Of a DNA stretch of 64,000 nt, positions 44,297-56,749 are shown one piece after another. The notes below the pieces were generated by a model, which worked only from the letters and a program-made list of their open reading frames with translations, was not told where the DNA came from and did not search any database. Positions within the stretch are counted from its first letter, which is position 1; the number at the start of each line of letters is the position of its first letter. Source of the DNA: Branchiostoma floridae (lineage: Eukaryota > Chordata > Leptocardii > Amphioxiformes > Branchiostomatidae); NCBI RefSeq assembly GCF_000003815.2, contig NC_049990.1:15537381-15601380 (forward strand), given 5' to 3'. Position numbers and translations under genes: made by a program.

Positions 44297-44750
44297 TACC
44301 TTCGCAAAGAAGGTTATGTTTTGGTGTGTATGTGTGTGATTGAGCTGGTAAACAGGGTAACTCACAAAGCTATGGGTGGATAATTTCTCTTCATAATTAA
44401 TGCTGAATCAGCATGTAGGTAGAAATTAGATTTTGGTCCCCCTAGCTGCCCCTTACGGTACTGCAGCAGAGCTTCTAGGGAATAAAACTTAAGATATCTT
44501 GTGTTCTGGACATGCTATGGTCACGATTTTGAGCAGTAGATAGCTCTTGGGGTAGCCAATAAGTAGTCTAGGTTTTGGCCACCTAGCAGCTTTTAAGGAA
44601 CTGCAGGCGCCACTTGACATTGTGTTCTATACTTTGAAAGAGAAAACTTGGAGAAGTGGTCGATGGATCGTCATAATTTTTGGTATGTTTTTCATAGTCA
44701 GTTAAGACCCCGTTATTCAGTCCCGAGCACGCTATCAGATATTGTTCCTG
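44297..44750. repeat. Partial relative of the ACCTTCGC element
   Basis: Starts TTACCTTCGCAAAGAAGGTTAT and contains TTTTGGTCCCCCTAGCTGCC and a GGAACTGCAG near 44600, matching 40.9-41.2 kb. The right end is not identified. Confidence 0.6.
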
Positions 44751-45596
44751 CGTGATATAGAATTCCCCATTCAGTATTGATGAGATATGTAGCACTAGTA
44801 GTAGTAGTAACTGCTTATTTTTCTATGCAAGAAACATGATCTAATAAACACCCCACAAAAGAAGAGGAAATATCATATTTAGAGATTTGCATATTTAAGG
44901 AAATTGAGGAATAAGTTTGATATATGTCCATAATTCCCACAAAAAGCAGTTTATGGTTTTTAGAAGACAATACAAAATATGATGACTGAAAATTTGCAAA
45001 ATCAAGGTACCATAGAATTTTGTCTAATACCATAGCTAGTGATATTGTTGCACCCTGTAGTGCTATCTTTGTTCAAAATGGTGTTATAAAATACCTGTTT
45101 AGAAACAGAACTACACACGAACAACAATAATAGTTCCTAAAACCTAACAGTCATACAGAGTCAGTAGTGCTTGCACGCAAGATTATTTACACGAATTTTC
45201 TCTCTTCACCCAGGTAAAAATGAGTACCTAATCTTCGGGACATTTCAAATATAAATATGTAAATCACACATCCAGTGGCCTCCCCAGTATTGTATTATAC
45301 TATTAAAACAATTTCACGTGCTTCAAATTAAAATTGTCTATTTATTATTGATTTATTTATCTAAGCCGACATGTACATCATGTTACAGCGTTTTGTTACA
45401 ATTGCACTGAGACCTAGAAAATGTTTTCAAGTTCTTCTTCAGTACAAAAACATATAGAAATGTCGGTTAAATAAGTTGAACTGTTTCTAACAAGATACCC
45501 TAACAAAGATGTTCATGTTGGGTTACTCCTTGGTTTGAGGCTGACCACAACGTCTTCTACCTGTTGTTTGATGTCCTTTCTTTGTTTGTTTGTTTT

Positions 45597-45840
45597 GCAT
45601 ACCCAGTAAACCGCCTCATGGTATAAGTATAGCACACCACATTTGCACTGAAGAGTACAGGCTACATATTCTGACAGACTGAATTGATCCACTCACACCG
45701 GGAAGGACCCCTTGTAATATTTTCAATAAGTCTGAGAAGTGTGGTGGGTTCTTTTAACATGCTTGAGGTGAGGCATTCCTCAAACATGGGACCTCCTTTT
45801 TACATCCCATTCGAGGAACACTACTTGTAGGGGTTGCAGT
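45597..45840 (-). repeat. Dispersed repeat with SINE tail, copy 2
   Basis: Same order of blocks as 34738-34965: AAACCGCCTCATGGTATAAG, CACACCACATTTGCACTGAA, CTCAAACATGGGACCTCC, TTCGAGGAACACTAC. Confidence 0.55.
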
Positions 45841-46225
45841 GAATGTTTGGCTGGACTAGAGGTCCCGTGTTTTAGGAGAGCAATATCTCGAGCCATCGCA
45901 ATTTTGGAAAAGGGTACTTGTCTCTTTATTGATTATATATCTTTACTACTTATAGTCAGATGATGAGAAATCTGAATGTTGAAAATTGAAAGTTACTTCT
46001 TTCTAATACAACAAACACAAGAGTATTGAATGGTACAAAACTTTGGTTATGTTATAAAGAACTTGTTCTTCAAAATGACAGTCCTTTCACTTTTGGTTTT
46101 TAAGGAAGTATATTATAGAATGTTGCGCTTGTTATCTTTTACTATGTTTACGTTGTATGTTTGTTGTTGTGGGTTTAGCTGTTTGGTTTGTTTGTATGTT
46201 GTTGGTCAGTGGTTATTGTTATTAG

Positions 46226-46382
46226 ACATGGGTTGTCAGATGGTATGCCCCCCTCCCCCCTCTACAACCACAGATTCTTGGAAGATGAGGTCAGCAGCCG
46301 TCAGCTGTTCATAATCCTGTTGCTAGGCAACCAGAAGTCTGTCAGGACCATGACGCAGTGTGCAAACTTTTTCCAGTTGTGA
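46226..46382 (+). other. Candidate terminal exon of an unknown gene
   Basis: After an acceptor-like TTATTAG, a frame reads LSDGMPPSPLYNHRFLEDEV followed by a leucine-rich stretch, and ends CANFFQL-TGA at 46380-46382. Its composition is protein-like. A canonical AATAAA at 46671-46676 follows 290 bases later. It could be the 3' exon of a gene starting near 43.58 kb, but intermediate exons are not identified and the product is not recognised. Confidence 0.3.
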
Positions 46383-46699
46383 TTTGCCAAAAAAAGGAGA
46401 AATCTTCTGAGTTCTAACTTTCCAATGTCACTTGTTTTAGTATCTATGTGAAGGGTCTATGTGTTTTATTACACTGTTGTTTTTATCCGGAGATGCATGT
46501 ACCTGAACAAAGGTCTAGACCTGAAATTGATTTAACAAGAAACTGAAACTGAAACTGTAAGTTGTAAATCAAAGTCACTGTGGGAATGGTTTAAACTGAT
46601 AAACATTTGACGGTACAACATGTTACGTGTCTGTTCACTCACAACTCATATATTTGAAATTGTGTATGGAAATAAAGGTGTTTTGTAGATTTGGAAGAA

Positions 46700-47615
46700 A
46701 ATTTCCATAAAGCCCCTGTCACACAGTAAACTCTGTTTTTGTTGGTTGCCAGAATGTCACAGTATAATAAAATTGCCACAGACTGGAGCATATTTTACTC
46801 CTGAAAAATTTCTTACGTTGGTCAGGGCTCAGGATTTGCAAAACATTGGATGATTTCTAAAACTTGAATAAAAGTTGTGTGGATGATCAAAAGAACACTA
46901 GGTTATTTGCTACCAATATTAATGTCATTAAGAGCTTGCAGAGTGAGACACTGCCAGTCGATTTTTCTTCAGTTTGACGCGGCTATGGCAGTCCTGTCAC
47001 CGGTCAATTCATTTTTCATTGTTCCCCTCTTTTCCCAAGGTTACCAATGGCAATAGCTGGACAGTGGTCTGGACACTGATATTGATAGTGGTGTGAACAG
47101 GACAGGTGCTAACAAGTGTACTCACAAAACATCTGAGTATCTAACATTGTGCATATGTAAAACTTTCTGAATGTACCACACAAAACAGGGATTTGAAAAC
47201 AGATGTCCCCACTCTGTTATACATGCATATATGCAGTGGGAGGGTATCATATGGTATCCTCTATCATTTTGTAAACAAAGGTAAAGAATACAATATTGTA
47301 ACAAAATTTATGTTTTATCATCCAAGGATATACATAGCTGCTAGTGCAGTTTTCCAAACATGATTAAAAAATGCAGTTGATTTTGGGGCAATTCACGAAA
47401 GGTCAATGATCAGAATAATGCATATTTCTACTGTGATTAATGCAGTGTAAACCTGCCCTTTTGACACCCCTGTCTTTACAGGGTTCTCCAGGGATAGCTA
47501 ATGATCTTTGCAAATGCATCAATCAGCATTTATCCATTGGGTAGGGTAGTATAATATATATAATAGGACAAGGCTTCATTGCTTTTGCATGTATACCCTA
47601 TACTGCTATAGTCAA
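46700..47615. other. Intergenic, no gene recognised
   Basis: No supported exon or repeat boundaries. Confidence 0.4.
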
Positions 47616-47620
47616 ACTAG

Positions 47621-47885
47621 GGATGTCCCTGTAGCTCAACTGGTAGCAGCCTCATAGTTGAGACTTGAGACTATAGTTGAGCTTCTGATTCCAATTGGTT
47701 GGTAACTGGGAGATCGTGGGAAGGGCATCTCGGTTAGGGCTGCTCCCATCTTTCGGTTGGAACGTAAAATGGGAAGTTCCTCAAGCAAGAGGGATAGCAA
47801 CCCCTCTCCGTAAAAGTATGCTCCGCCACAAGAAATCTTGCTGTCCTATGTGCCAACTATCAGTATTACCGTCTATCTGCTAGCA
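47621..47885 (+). repeat. Full-length tRNA-derived SINE
   Basis: The longest copy in the window: GGATGTCCCTGTAGCTCAAC at the start (A-box-like), TTCTGATTCCAATTGGTTGG (B-box-like), then GGGCATCTCGGTTAGGGCTG, ACGTAAAATGGGAAGTTCC and a GCAACCCCTCTCCGTAAAAG tail. Other copies: 5.8, 9.5, 21.3, 56.6, 61.7 kb; tail only at 55.75 kb. Confidence 0.8.
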
Positions 47886-49332
47886 ACATCTGTAGCAGTC
47901 TGTGAATGATATTCATTTATATTCATAGGATGGGAAACAACAGACGATAAACTGTGTGTGTGTGTATGTGACATCCATACAGTCCCATATGTTATGACTA
48001 CATTATCCACAATCGGCCAGTTCAGAGAACGTTTTTCAAATCCACCATTTATTCCGATGAAATGTATTCTAATGAGTGACAGACTTTATCTTTGAGCATT
48101 GTTAAGAGTTTTGAGACCCATTCTTCAATGCAAATGTTTTTTTGTGACTTCTAGTTAATTAGATATTAGCAACAATTCATGCCATGCTTTCAGTACAACA
48201 CATTTCCATTGGGTACCATTCTCTTCATTGAAGACCATGGAATCAGGTAGACAGCGGTGAAACCCCCAGCCAATATGGCTACTCCTGTGAGTTCTAGGCT
48301 ACTAGTCAACCGTCCCATTGTATAATGGTAGACGCTAATAATGACATACAAAACACAGTATTGAGAATATGATGCATGTAGCATAATCCTAGAATATTTG
48401 TGGTACTATTAAAATGTTACTGTTTTTGTGGTTACCTCTCCTTAGCAAAATCATCACAATTTTAGGTATGATGATTCTAACCAGCAAATCAGATATTGTA
48501 TCTCCTATGCTGTGATTTGTATCCTTACGCTGTGATTTGTATTCCCTATGCAGTTTGAACCTTTACCAGTGTTTCAACCAGTATATGGGGCTTTTCTGTG
48601 GTTTTGTCTCACGAAATTCTGTCCCCTAGAAAAATTGAAAAATTTACAGTACATATGCTGATGAATTGTGATCCTACAAATATATCTTCTACAAACTTTT
48701 TCTTTTAACGTATTAACTAAATCATGCTGAAACAAATATTACTCAAAGCGCATTTCTGTGTTACCCTGACGAGAATTGCTCTCACAGTCTCAGCTCACAA
48801 ACGTAATTCCAGAGCTTGTCTCAGATAGCATTAATGGAAATTGTGTTCCGAGTCCAGGACTAACTAGATTTAGTGCGCTGCCGTCCAAGGTTATCCATGT
48901 AGTTATCTCTCTCAAGGTCGGCGACGGTAAATTTTACCCTTGAGGCCGCAGATTTTGTCGCTCAAATGGGCTTTGTGCTTTCTGAGTTTTATTTGAGCTG
49001 TGAGGGGTTGTATTTGTCATTTTTGATTGTGAAGCTAACAGCCCTGTATATGAAGGACCTTACGGGCCGTGAGTGAGTGAGTTAGACATTGGCCTCAAGT
49101 GCCTCTGTGGGAAAAGGGAAGCAAAGTGATCTCGCTCACTGAAGAGCTTATCGTGACAGAGAGGAGAGATGCTATGTACAGTACTTACACAGCTCATTGT
49201 ACTGGCGTAAATTATTCTAAGTCTTTTCGACAAAGTACAAGGAACATTGGATCGCAGCTTAACATCCCATCCCATGGACTGCAACCCTTTCTGGTAGCGC
49301 ATGTATCGAGTGAGTGACAACAAGGTGCAGTG
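47886..49332. other. Intergenic, no gene recognised
   Basis: No conserved frame or element termini recognised over this 1.4 kb. Confidence 0.4.
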
Positions 49333-49658
49333 CAGGGTTGGACAAGTTTTCTAATATTTACTTGTCCTATCGGGCAAACACATAAAAGATTTACTTGCCC
49401 AAACGAATTTTTTACTTGCCCGAAATTGAAATGTCACTTTTAAATGCATTTTCACCTCCAGCAATGGAGTTCTTATTATTGCCGCTATTTATATATGTTG
49501 ACCATTGTTTGATGTCATGACTGTAAAAAGTATCAAGTATATCAAAATATCACTCAATGGGAAAATCTTACTTGCCCGATCGAGCAAGTGGGGTAGGACA
49601 TGCACTTGCCCGATCAGCACTTTCACTTGCCCTGGACAATCGGACTTGTCCAACCCTG
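49333..49658. mobile_element. hAT-like MITE (CAGGGTTGGACAAG family)
   Basis: Inverted termini CAGGGTTGGACAAG and CTTGTCCAACCCTG, with GCAGTG adjacent to both ends. Internal ACTTGCCCGATCG motifs match the copy at 7.0 kb, which has the perfect target duplication. Confidence 0.82.
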
Positions 49659-49728
49659 CAGTGAAGCCATATTGTACTATCACAGTCTCTATCAGCTACA
49701 TACAATCATTCTTTGACTCAGGTAAATT

Positions 49729-50165
49729 TAGGGGTGGGTACCGGTACAGAAAATCCAGGTCCAGGTCTTGTTTAGGTCCAAAGGATCAGGTATATAATAA
49801 TAATATAATATAACTTGTAAATGGATGATACTCAAAACAATGGTTCATTTCGCTTTTGTTTGTGGAGTATATGACTACCATTGGCGTTTTAAAATCCTAC
49901 AAGGCTAACTGCTCCTGTAGAATTCACTGCACAAATTGGTAGAAATTACTACTGACTCTACCATACTTCACTCTTGTTATTTTCTTCGACAGGTAAGCCC
50001 CCAAACGTGTGAATGCCTGAGCATATAATCTGTTCATTTTCCAATAGGTTCCAATAATTCCAACATACGGTACACAGAATTTTTTCAGCTCCGCTTTGTC
50101 CGGACCGGTCCAATAAGAAAAAAAGGTTTTGTACTGCTACACCGTACCGCTACCCAGCCCTAGGC
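49729..50165. mobile_element. Repeat with GGTACCGGTACAG end, copy 1
   Basis: Left GGTGGGTACCGGTACAGAAAAT and right GTACTGCTACACCGTACCGCTACCC are loosely inverted. The interior (CCATTGGCGTTTTAAAATCC, CAAATTGGTAGAAATTAC, TTGTTATTTTCTTCGACAG, AAGCCCCCAAACGTGTGAA) is shared with 54545-54957. Confidence 0.65.
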
Positions 50166-50177
50166 AAATTATATGTC

Positions 50178-50542
50178 AAGGCTCGAAATTTATTTTGGGG
50201 ATTAGGTGCACTGGTGCACCCAGGTTGAAAAGTTGGGTGCACCAAAAATTTTTTGGGTGCACCACTTAAATTTGAGTAGAAGGTCAGAAAACCTAATAAC
50301 AAAACTTAGTTACAAGCTATCAAATTCTTAAACAAGTACCATGACAGACATTCTTATTATCTTTCTAATACTCAGATGTCAAGAATATGATGTATACTAT
50401 TACTAGTATACTTTGATATCTTAACATACATAAACCTAAGAAAATATTTGGGTGCACCCTGTGCACCCACAGAAAATAATTGGGTGCACAGCTCCAATTT
50501 TGGGCGCACCTAGGTGCACATGCACACAGTATTTCGAGCCCT
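50178..50542 (+). mobile_element. hAT-like MITE (GGGCTCGAAAT family), copy 2
   Basis: Ends AAGGCTCGAAAT and ATTTCGAGCCCT with several GGTGCACC motifs. Interior CTTAAACAAGTACCATGACA matches the copies at 13.5 kb (inverted) and 50.8 kb. TATGT occurs near both flanks, a decayed duplication at best. Confidence 0.8.
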
Positions 50543-50811
50543 GTATGTACATTTCAAGTTTGACCATATGTTGATTGTAGGATAGAGTGATGGTGGACCG
50601 TAGGATGATTCGCAAGTAAGATATAATGGCAGCAATACGAAATGAAAAGTAGAGCAATAACAAACTTACCGGTATGTCGTTACTCATATAGTTATATTGG
50701 GCTCTGATTGCATTAATGATTGAATAAATGAGAAGTTTGAAAAGGTAGGGTAAAATGGATTCTTCTTCTTTCAATTTAACTTAAATTTTAAGGTATGTGA
50801 TTAGGGAGTAA

Positions 50812-51153
50812 CAGGGCTCGAAATTCATTTTTGGGATTAGGTGCACTGGTGCACCCAGCTTAAAAAATTGGGTGCACCCAAAAAATTTTGGGTGCACCAC
50901 TTAAATTTAACTAATAACCTAAGAATAGAACTTAGTTACAAGTTATCAAATTCTTAAACAAGTACCATGACATACATTTTATTATCTTTCTAACACTTAG
51001 ATGTCAAGAATATGATGTATACTTAGTAAATTGATATCCTTACATAGATAAACCTAAGAAAATATTTGGGTGCACCCTCACAGAAAATAATTGGGTACAC
51101 AGCTCCAATTTTGGGTGCACCTGGGTGCACATGCACCCAGTATTTCGAGCCCT
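50812..51153 (+). mobile_element. hAT-like MITE (GGGCTCGAAAT family), copy 3
   Basis: CAGGGCTCGAAAT to ATTTCGAGCCCT, bracketed by GGAGTAA (50805-50811 and 51154-51160). It lies 270 bases from copy 2 in the same orientation. Confidence 0.83.
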
Positions 51154-51744
51154 GGAGTAAGAATCATAGTCTATATTACAGTGGCAATGTTTGAGGTGTA
51201 ATGAGTTTGCAATAAGCGGACAAAACAATGCAAAAACTGTGAGCAAAAAAAAAAAAACACTGAACAAAGTTTGAGAATTTAGAGTACAATTTGCGTAATA
51301 ATTACATAAAAATTGTCTCGGCCATAAACAGAATTGCTGATTAGAAGAAAAAAAAGAAAAGGCTGATGAAATTGTTTTGGTCAGCCGTAGGTCAGTACAA
51401 TTAGGAGAAAGATTGCTTGCTCCAGAAAAGGGTACATCAATGCTGATTGTCTACAGCCTTTGTTTTGTCCACATATGATTTAACCCTTATGGTACTAAGG
51501 GTGACAGCATGCTGGACACTTCCCTACTTCTACTAGAATAAACTAGTGTAGAATTCCTTGTTCTTCATCTTTCTTGCTGCCAAGCCTCTTTCCAGAGATA
51601 AACGGTAGATTGTGCATGAGTTATTTACAACACAAGTGCCCGGTACAAATAGACAAGGGAAAATAAAGGAAAAATGCTAAGGAAGATGAAAACAAACTGA
51701 TTTTGTGTGTGCAAAACACAGGACAAGTGAGTTTAGTGGGTTAG

Positions 51745-52357
51745 TACAACATATATTTACTTTTATTACATTATGCAAGATGTGTGGGGTTGGCTCAATG
51801 CAGTTACTAAGCAGGGTCCTGACCAGCTCAGTTTTGGACACTGGACACCTCCGCCACACAAGGCTCAAGTCCATTCCATTGTCTGATGGTCTGAGGGAAG
51901 AACGAGAGCCTGTAGTAGTTGTTCCTGCACGCGATGGCCTGCAACGTTTGTGAGTGATTGGTGCGGCGGGAGCATCGAGCCACCGGGACAAGCATGGTCG
52001 TGTGAGGTACATACATTTGTACATTATGTTGTTGATGATTTTGTACATGGTGACCTGGCGGGCAATCTTCCTTCTAAGTTCCAGGGACTGCCAACCAAGG
52101 TTGTGAAGCATGGTGGTAACTGAGCTTGTATGCCTATAATATCGGGCAGCTCTTCGTTGCACCATCTCTAGGCTACTCACCTGGGCCTTGGTGTGAGGGT
52201 CCCAACCACTACAGCCGTACTCGAGACATGGTCTAACTAGAGCCATGTAGGCTCTCTCTTTGGCCGCAGTGCTGGATATCCGCAGGCAGCATCGTAACAT
52301 ACCCGATGTCCTGTTAGCTTTTGATGTAGTTTGTTTAACTTTAACATCAAATATCCG
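51745..52357 (-). pseudogene. LINE reverse-transcriptase C-terminal remnant
   Basis: Minus-strand coding for the C-terminal part of a non-LTR retrotransposon ORF2 of the Jockey/CR1/L2 kind: AKERAYMALVRPCLEYGCSG, WDPHTKAQVSSLEMVQRRAA, LGWQSLELRRK, then after a frameshift FFPQTIRQWNGLEP. The catalytic YxDD core and endonuclease are absent, so it is a 5'-truncated dead copy of about 0.6 kb. Clade cannot be fixed by eye. Confidence 0.85.
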
Positions 52358-54544
52358 TCACTGGATCAGATATAACAATATGTTGGTCCTTTGTATGACA
52401 TTATAGTATTTGCAAAATAAAGGCCTGATGAAGAAAGCTCAACAATGAAAAAGACAAGGCGCTAAAGGGGGTGGGTGTATGCCATTTGTGTACACTTTGA
52501 AAGTGTTTTTGATTTTAAAAAAATATGAGAGAAAGGAAAAAAAAGATTGTTCTGAAACATTTGTAGTAACTGCGCTGATAATGACAGTAAATGAAAAGCC
52601 TGTGGTTCAAAACCCCCATGCAGGTCCTCACGCATACATAATTAACGAGAAGGATTTGACATGTGCTACATGTCATTGACCAGTTAAAGCCACCGGTCTG
52701 GAGGCGTGAAAATATGGGGATCAACATATCAAAGGTGCTTTTTATACTTTAAGATAATTGATGTTGTCTATGTTTTTTTTAAGAAACCATTTCCTTATCC
52801 TTTTTGTTTGGTGAACATTTGTCTCGGCATATGTATAGTTGTATATGTTCATGTATATGCTTACGACATGTTTTGTTTATTTTCTGTGGTTGATGTACAA
52901 TCAAACCTGTACAAGTGACCACCTCTACGTAAGGACCACCTGGCCAATGTGGCCACCGTTTGCTTGTTCCGTAGACAATTGTTTTCTAAGATTAAGAGTC
53001 CCGTCTATAGTAACTGCCTGCCCACATAGGTCAGATTTAATTGGTCTGATGAGTGGGTAGGTTTGACTGTATGTGAAGCTTGTCGTCTAGTTTAGGTAGG
53101 TTCTTAGTATAACTTATGTACTAAACAAAACTACTATGTCTACAGTTTTTAAGAAGAATAGCAGCATTTTCCAGAATATTTTAGTATAGTGGAGGGACTG
53201 GCAAAATTAACCCGAACCAACGTGCTGTGCTTTCATGAAAATGGGTTTATTTTGCAATGACAGAGGGTGTCAAACACTACAAGTATGATATATTGTTGTG
53301 ATTCCATTGTTTTGATCATCACCCATTCACAAGTCTTTGCAGACAATGCTGATTGGAAAAGTGATGCCACTTGGCACAAAAATCTGTGAATTTTCATTAA
53401 TTTTAGCAAAACTAACCAAGAAAATACGGAAGAAGCACACTAAAGTAGTATAGTGGAGCTGGGCTAGGAGTGTAGTGGAGGAACTCCCTTATTCCATCCT
53501 ATGGGGAGGACTCTGAATAGGAGAAGGTAGTAAGAAGGGTTCACAGGTAGATATACATGTATATTATAGATAACCCAAGGAGTGAAATTTGGCTGTAATT
53601 TAACAATTGATGACAAATTGCATGAGTCACTTAGGTCCTATCCCCAAGGGATTGTATAAAGCCATAACTGTATTACATAGACTGTTAACGTCATGTAACA
53701 TGAATGTAACAATAAGACAAGCCGGCAAAAGGTTTTTAGATATGCAAAAAGTTGGTAAGTTATGACTTTCGTACTGTGAAAAAAATGGAAATAGGCAAAG
53801 GTAATTTGTAGGGTATTTTACCTTTTTTTTAGATACTGCATTTGGTTTGTATTGTATACATTCTGGGACAGGTCCTCCACTATTATATGTGTATGTACAT
53901 GTATGTGTGATCAATGAATTATGTTGGAACAGATGTTGGTCTTGCAATTGTTTACAGCTTATCCCCTATAATACCCTTCTTTTATGTACAAATCTCCATA
54001 TTTCTTGGAGAAAGGTGTATTGGTTGGTGTCATGTTTAAAGATGAAGATATTTTAGATTCACATTCTGACTTAGGGTTAGACTTAAAGGGCAATGACCAA
54101 AAGAGTCCTTGGCCAGAAGGTATTTTGTAAACATAGCACCAGTAAGCACATGTAGTGTACTTTCAGTCAATGAAATAGACGTATTTCTTCTGAAAAGGTG
54201 TATGAAATTTAGTGTTGCATTTCGAATACTAGATTTTTTTAGATGTACAACAATGATTTTCTCTCTCTCTCTCTCTCTCTATCCAGAAAGAGGAATCCTT
54301 GAAAAGAGGAATCCTTGCGGGCAAATGGTATCAAATAATACATTTTTCAGTCAGTGTCTCAATGATATAGCCCTATTTCTGATCCTCAACTATTGAGTCA
54401 ATAACTATTGACATTTGCCAACATTCAGACAGTTCTATCCAAAGAACCATGAGACACAGCTACGAACACGCAAGTCAAGACGAAAACAATATCTCCGTAG
54501 AAGGTGAACCTCCTTTTGGAGGTAACAATGACTTGATGCACAGT
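52358..54544. other. Intergenic, no gene recognised
   Basis: No supported exon. A (CT)n run of about 20 bases lies near 54262-54281. Confidence 0.4.
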
Positions 54545-54957
54545 ACTGGTACAGAAACTTAAGGTCCTGTTCCGGTTTAGGTCCAGAGGATCAGGTCCAG
54601 GTCTGAACCTGGACCTGATTCAGTATGTGAGAACTTGTGAATGGACGATACTCAATGGTCCCTTTCACTACAAATAAATCTGTTTGGTGGTGTATTGGAC
54701 TCCCATTGGCATTTTGAAATCCTACAAGACTTACTCTGTATGATTGACTGTACAAATTGGTAGAAATGACTATAGACTCTACTACGCTTCACTCTTGTTA
54801 TTTTCTTCGACAGATAAGCCCCCAAAACGTGTGAATGCCTGGTCATATAGTCCATTTTCCAATAGGTCCAACATCCAGTCTACCAAATTTTTTCAGGTCC
54901 GTTTTTTTCCAGACTGGTCCAATTTAAGAAAATGGTTTTATACCGTTAACCACCCCT
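54545..54957. mobile_element. Repeat with GGTACAGAAAC end, copy 2
   Basis: Interior blocks (TGGCATTTTGAAATCCTACA, AAATTGGTAGAAATGAC, GTTATTTTCTTCGACAG, CCCCCAAAACGTGTGAATGC) align with 49729-50165. Ends are degraded by CCAGGTCCAGGT-type simple repeats. Confidence 0.65.
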
Positions 54958-55310
54958 AATGCACAATAATGATTTGGAAAGAGGGCAATGACAGAAGTCC
55001 TTGACTGGTGGTTTGTAAACAGAGTGTAGTGAACATGTGGGGACAGGTGGATGGGAGGGGGAGCAGGGTAACAAATGGTCCCTATTCTATTCATTGTCAG
55101 TTTCTCTGTGGGGTGATCAAGAACTGGGGACACCTGGCACAGCTATTAATATGCAAATAATACATCCATGTATCATTATTATAAGTACCAGTTTAGGGCT
55201 TTGTAGTGGTTAGAGATGTGTATGTAAATGTATCAGGTACAGGTTTCGGTATAACTTATAGTTATAGAGGTTTAGGTACAGGTCCAGACCTGTACCTGTT
55301 AAAAAGTTAA

Positions 55311-55432
55311 AGTCCTTCCCGCGCCTGATGGCACATAGGGCGGCGCCCATCTTCGTTTCAGTAGCCCTGGGCCACACAACGCAATCACTATAGCAGGGGG
55401 CTAGTTCACTGGTAGTGGTGTGTGGTCAGACC
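55311..55432 (+). repeat. Dispersed repeat with GCCCTGGGCCACACA core, copy 2
   Basis: Matches 12786-12905: GTAGCCCTGGGCCACACAAC, ATCACTATAGCAGGGGGCTA, ACTGGTAGTGGT. It interrupts CCAGACCTGTACCTG-type simple repeat on both sides. Confidence 0.7.
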
Positions 55433-55745
55433 TGTACCTGTACCTATACCTTATTATTTGACAAAGTAACATGTACTCTTCAGTAATGACAGAAACAATA
55501 GTTAACTGTTAGTAACTTGACAATGTTTATTTCAAAGTTTCAATCAGAAAAGAACTAGCTGTGTCCGAAGTCTTGCAAGAGGATGTCAATATTTTTCAAG
55601 TCTGTATTTTCCAGAGTGCTTTATTTTTTGTTCTGTGATAGGATTTATGCATCTCAAATACGTATATATTCTTAGTGGAGATTTCAAGTAGCTGGTGACA
55701 TTAAAATCAGGTATTTTGGACCTGTATCGAAAGGTTTTTGGTATA

Positions 55746-55950
55746 GGTCGGGGCATCTCCGTTGGGGCTGTCTTTTGAAAGGGACGTAAAATGGGCGTCC
55801 TGTGTTTGAGGACGTAACTCAAGTACATGTATGTAAAAGGGGAAGGGCTAGCAACCCCTCCCTCTAAAATCGTGCCCTGCTAAGAAACCGCAAGGAAACT
55901 TGCTGAACTATATGCTACCAGGCACTTACAAGGCAAACAACAGCAACAAC
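55746..55950 (+). repeat. SINE tail without head
   Basis: GGGGCATCTCCGTTGGGGCTG, GACGTAAAATGGGCGTCC and GCTAGCAACCCCTCCCTCTA follow the tail order of the 47.6 kb SINE; no A/B-box head precedes it. Confidence 0.6.
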
Positions 55951-56295
55951 AATAGGTACAGGTATGTTTACTCTCTGAAATCTTTGTACACCTGGATGTT
56001 GAAGGCCCCACACCTACCCATAGGAAGTATCACTGTTTAAACAGAGTCTGTGGTTTTCCTGCTCTGTTTGGAGCATGCGTACAACTGGGGGTATCCACAC
56101 GTGCTAGGTGGGTTGTGGTCAGAACATGCTATAGACAGTCAGTAAGATTATATGCCAAAGGTGGTGGATGAAGTCATGTTGTGTGGTCTTCACTGTAAGG
56201 TATGTCTTATAGTATACATTTTATTAAAGCCTTCTTTCTACTTTGATAACCGTACACCTAGCGTGCCCGTAGCGTGCATGTAGCATGCACGTAGC

Positions 56296-56590
56296 GTGCG
56301 TAGTCCAGTGGTTAGTGACCCTGCCTCTGGAACTAGAAGCCGTGAGTTTGATTTCAGCTGTGTCGCTCACCCGACATGCATGCTACCGGAAGGGTAGCAG
56401 TTCTTAGGACGGGACGTTAAGCCGTGGTCCACTGTTCGCTGTGCTTGTCGTAAAGAGCTAGGGGAATTTCACTGGTACAATGAACCTATAAAAACTGTAC
56501 ATAGCGTCTGTCATGACCAGTGGAAGACTAGCTCTTCAGTGAGCTAAAACTGGATCGAGATCACTTTCCTTTACTTTCCTTGTAGTTACA
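56296..56590 (+). repeat. Second SINE type, tRNA-like head
   Basis: GTAGTCCAGTGGTTAGTGAC (A-box-like) and GTGAGTTTGATTTCAGC (B-box-like) are followed by GACGGGACGTTAAGCCGTGG and a tail ending TCACTTTCCTTTACTTTCC. It differs from the GTAGCTCAA family. Confidence 0.65.
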
Positions 56591-56629
56591 TGGGGTAGCA
56601 AGTTTCGTTGCTGTTCTGTTGCGGGTTAC

Positions 56630-56688
56630 GGGTCTACCAAAACTGGACGACTGTGAGGTCAGTACCAGTTGAGCCGCAGGGACATCCC
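56630..56688 (-). repeat. tRNA-derived SINE head fragment
   Basis: Minus-strand GGGATGTCCCTGCGGCTCAACTGG matches the head of the GTAGCTCAA family; the rest is missing. Confidence 0.6.
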
Positions 56689-56749
56689 TTTGAGATCATG
56701 TAATACATCTCAATCCAACCTTGACTGTGATGTGTACTGAAAAAGTCTA

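Noticed and set aside
47621-47700. Functional tRNA gene
   Set aside because: A- and B-box-like motifs are present, but acceptor and anticodon arms cannot be formed and a conserved non-tRNA tail follows in several copies; it is a SINE.
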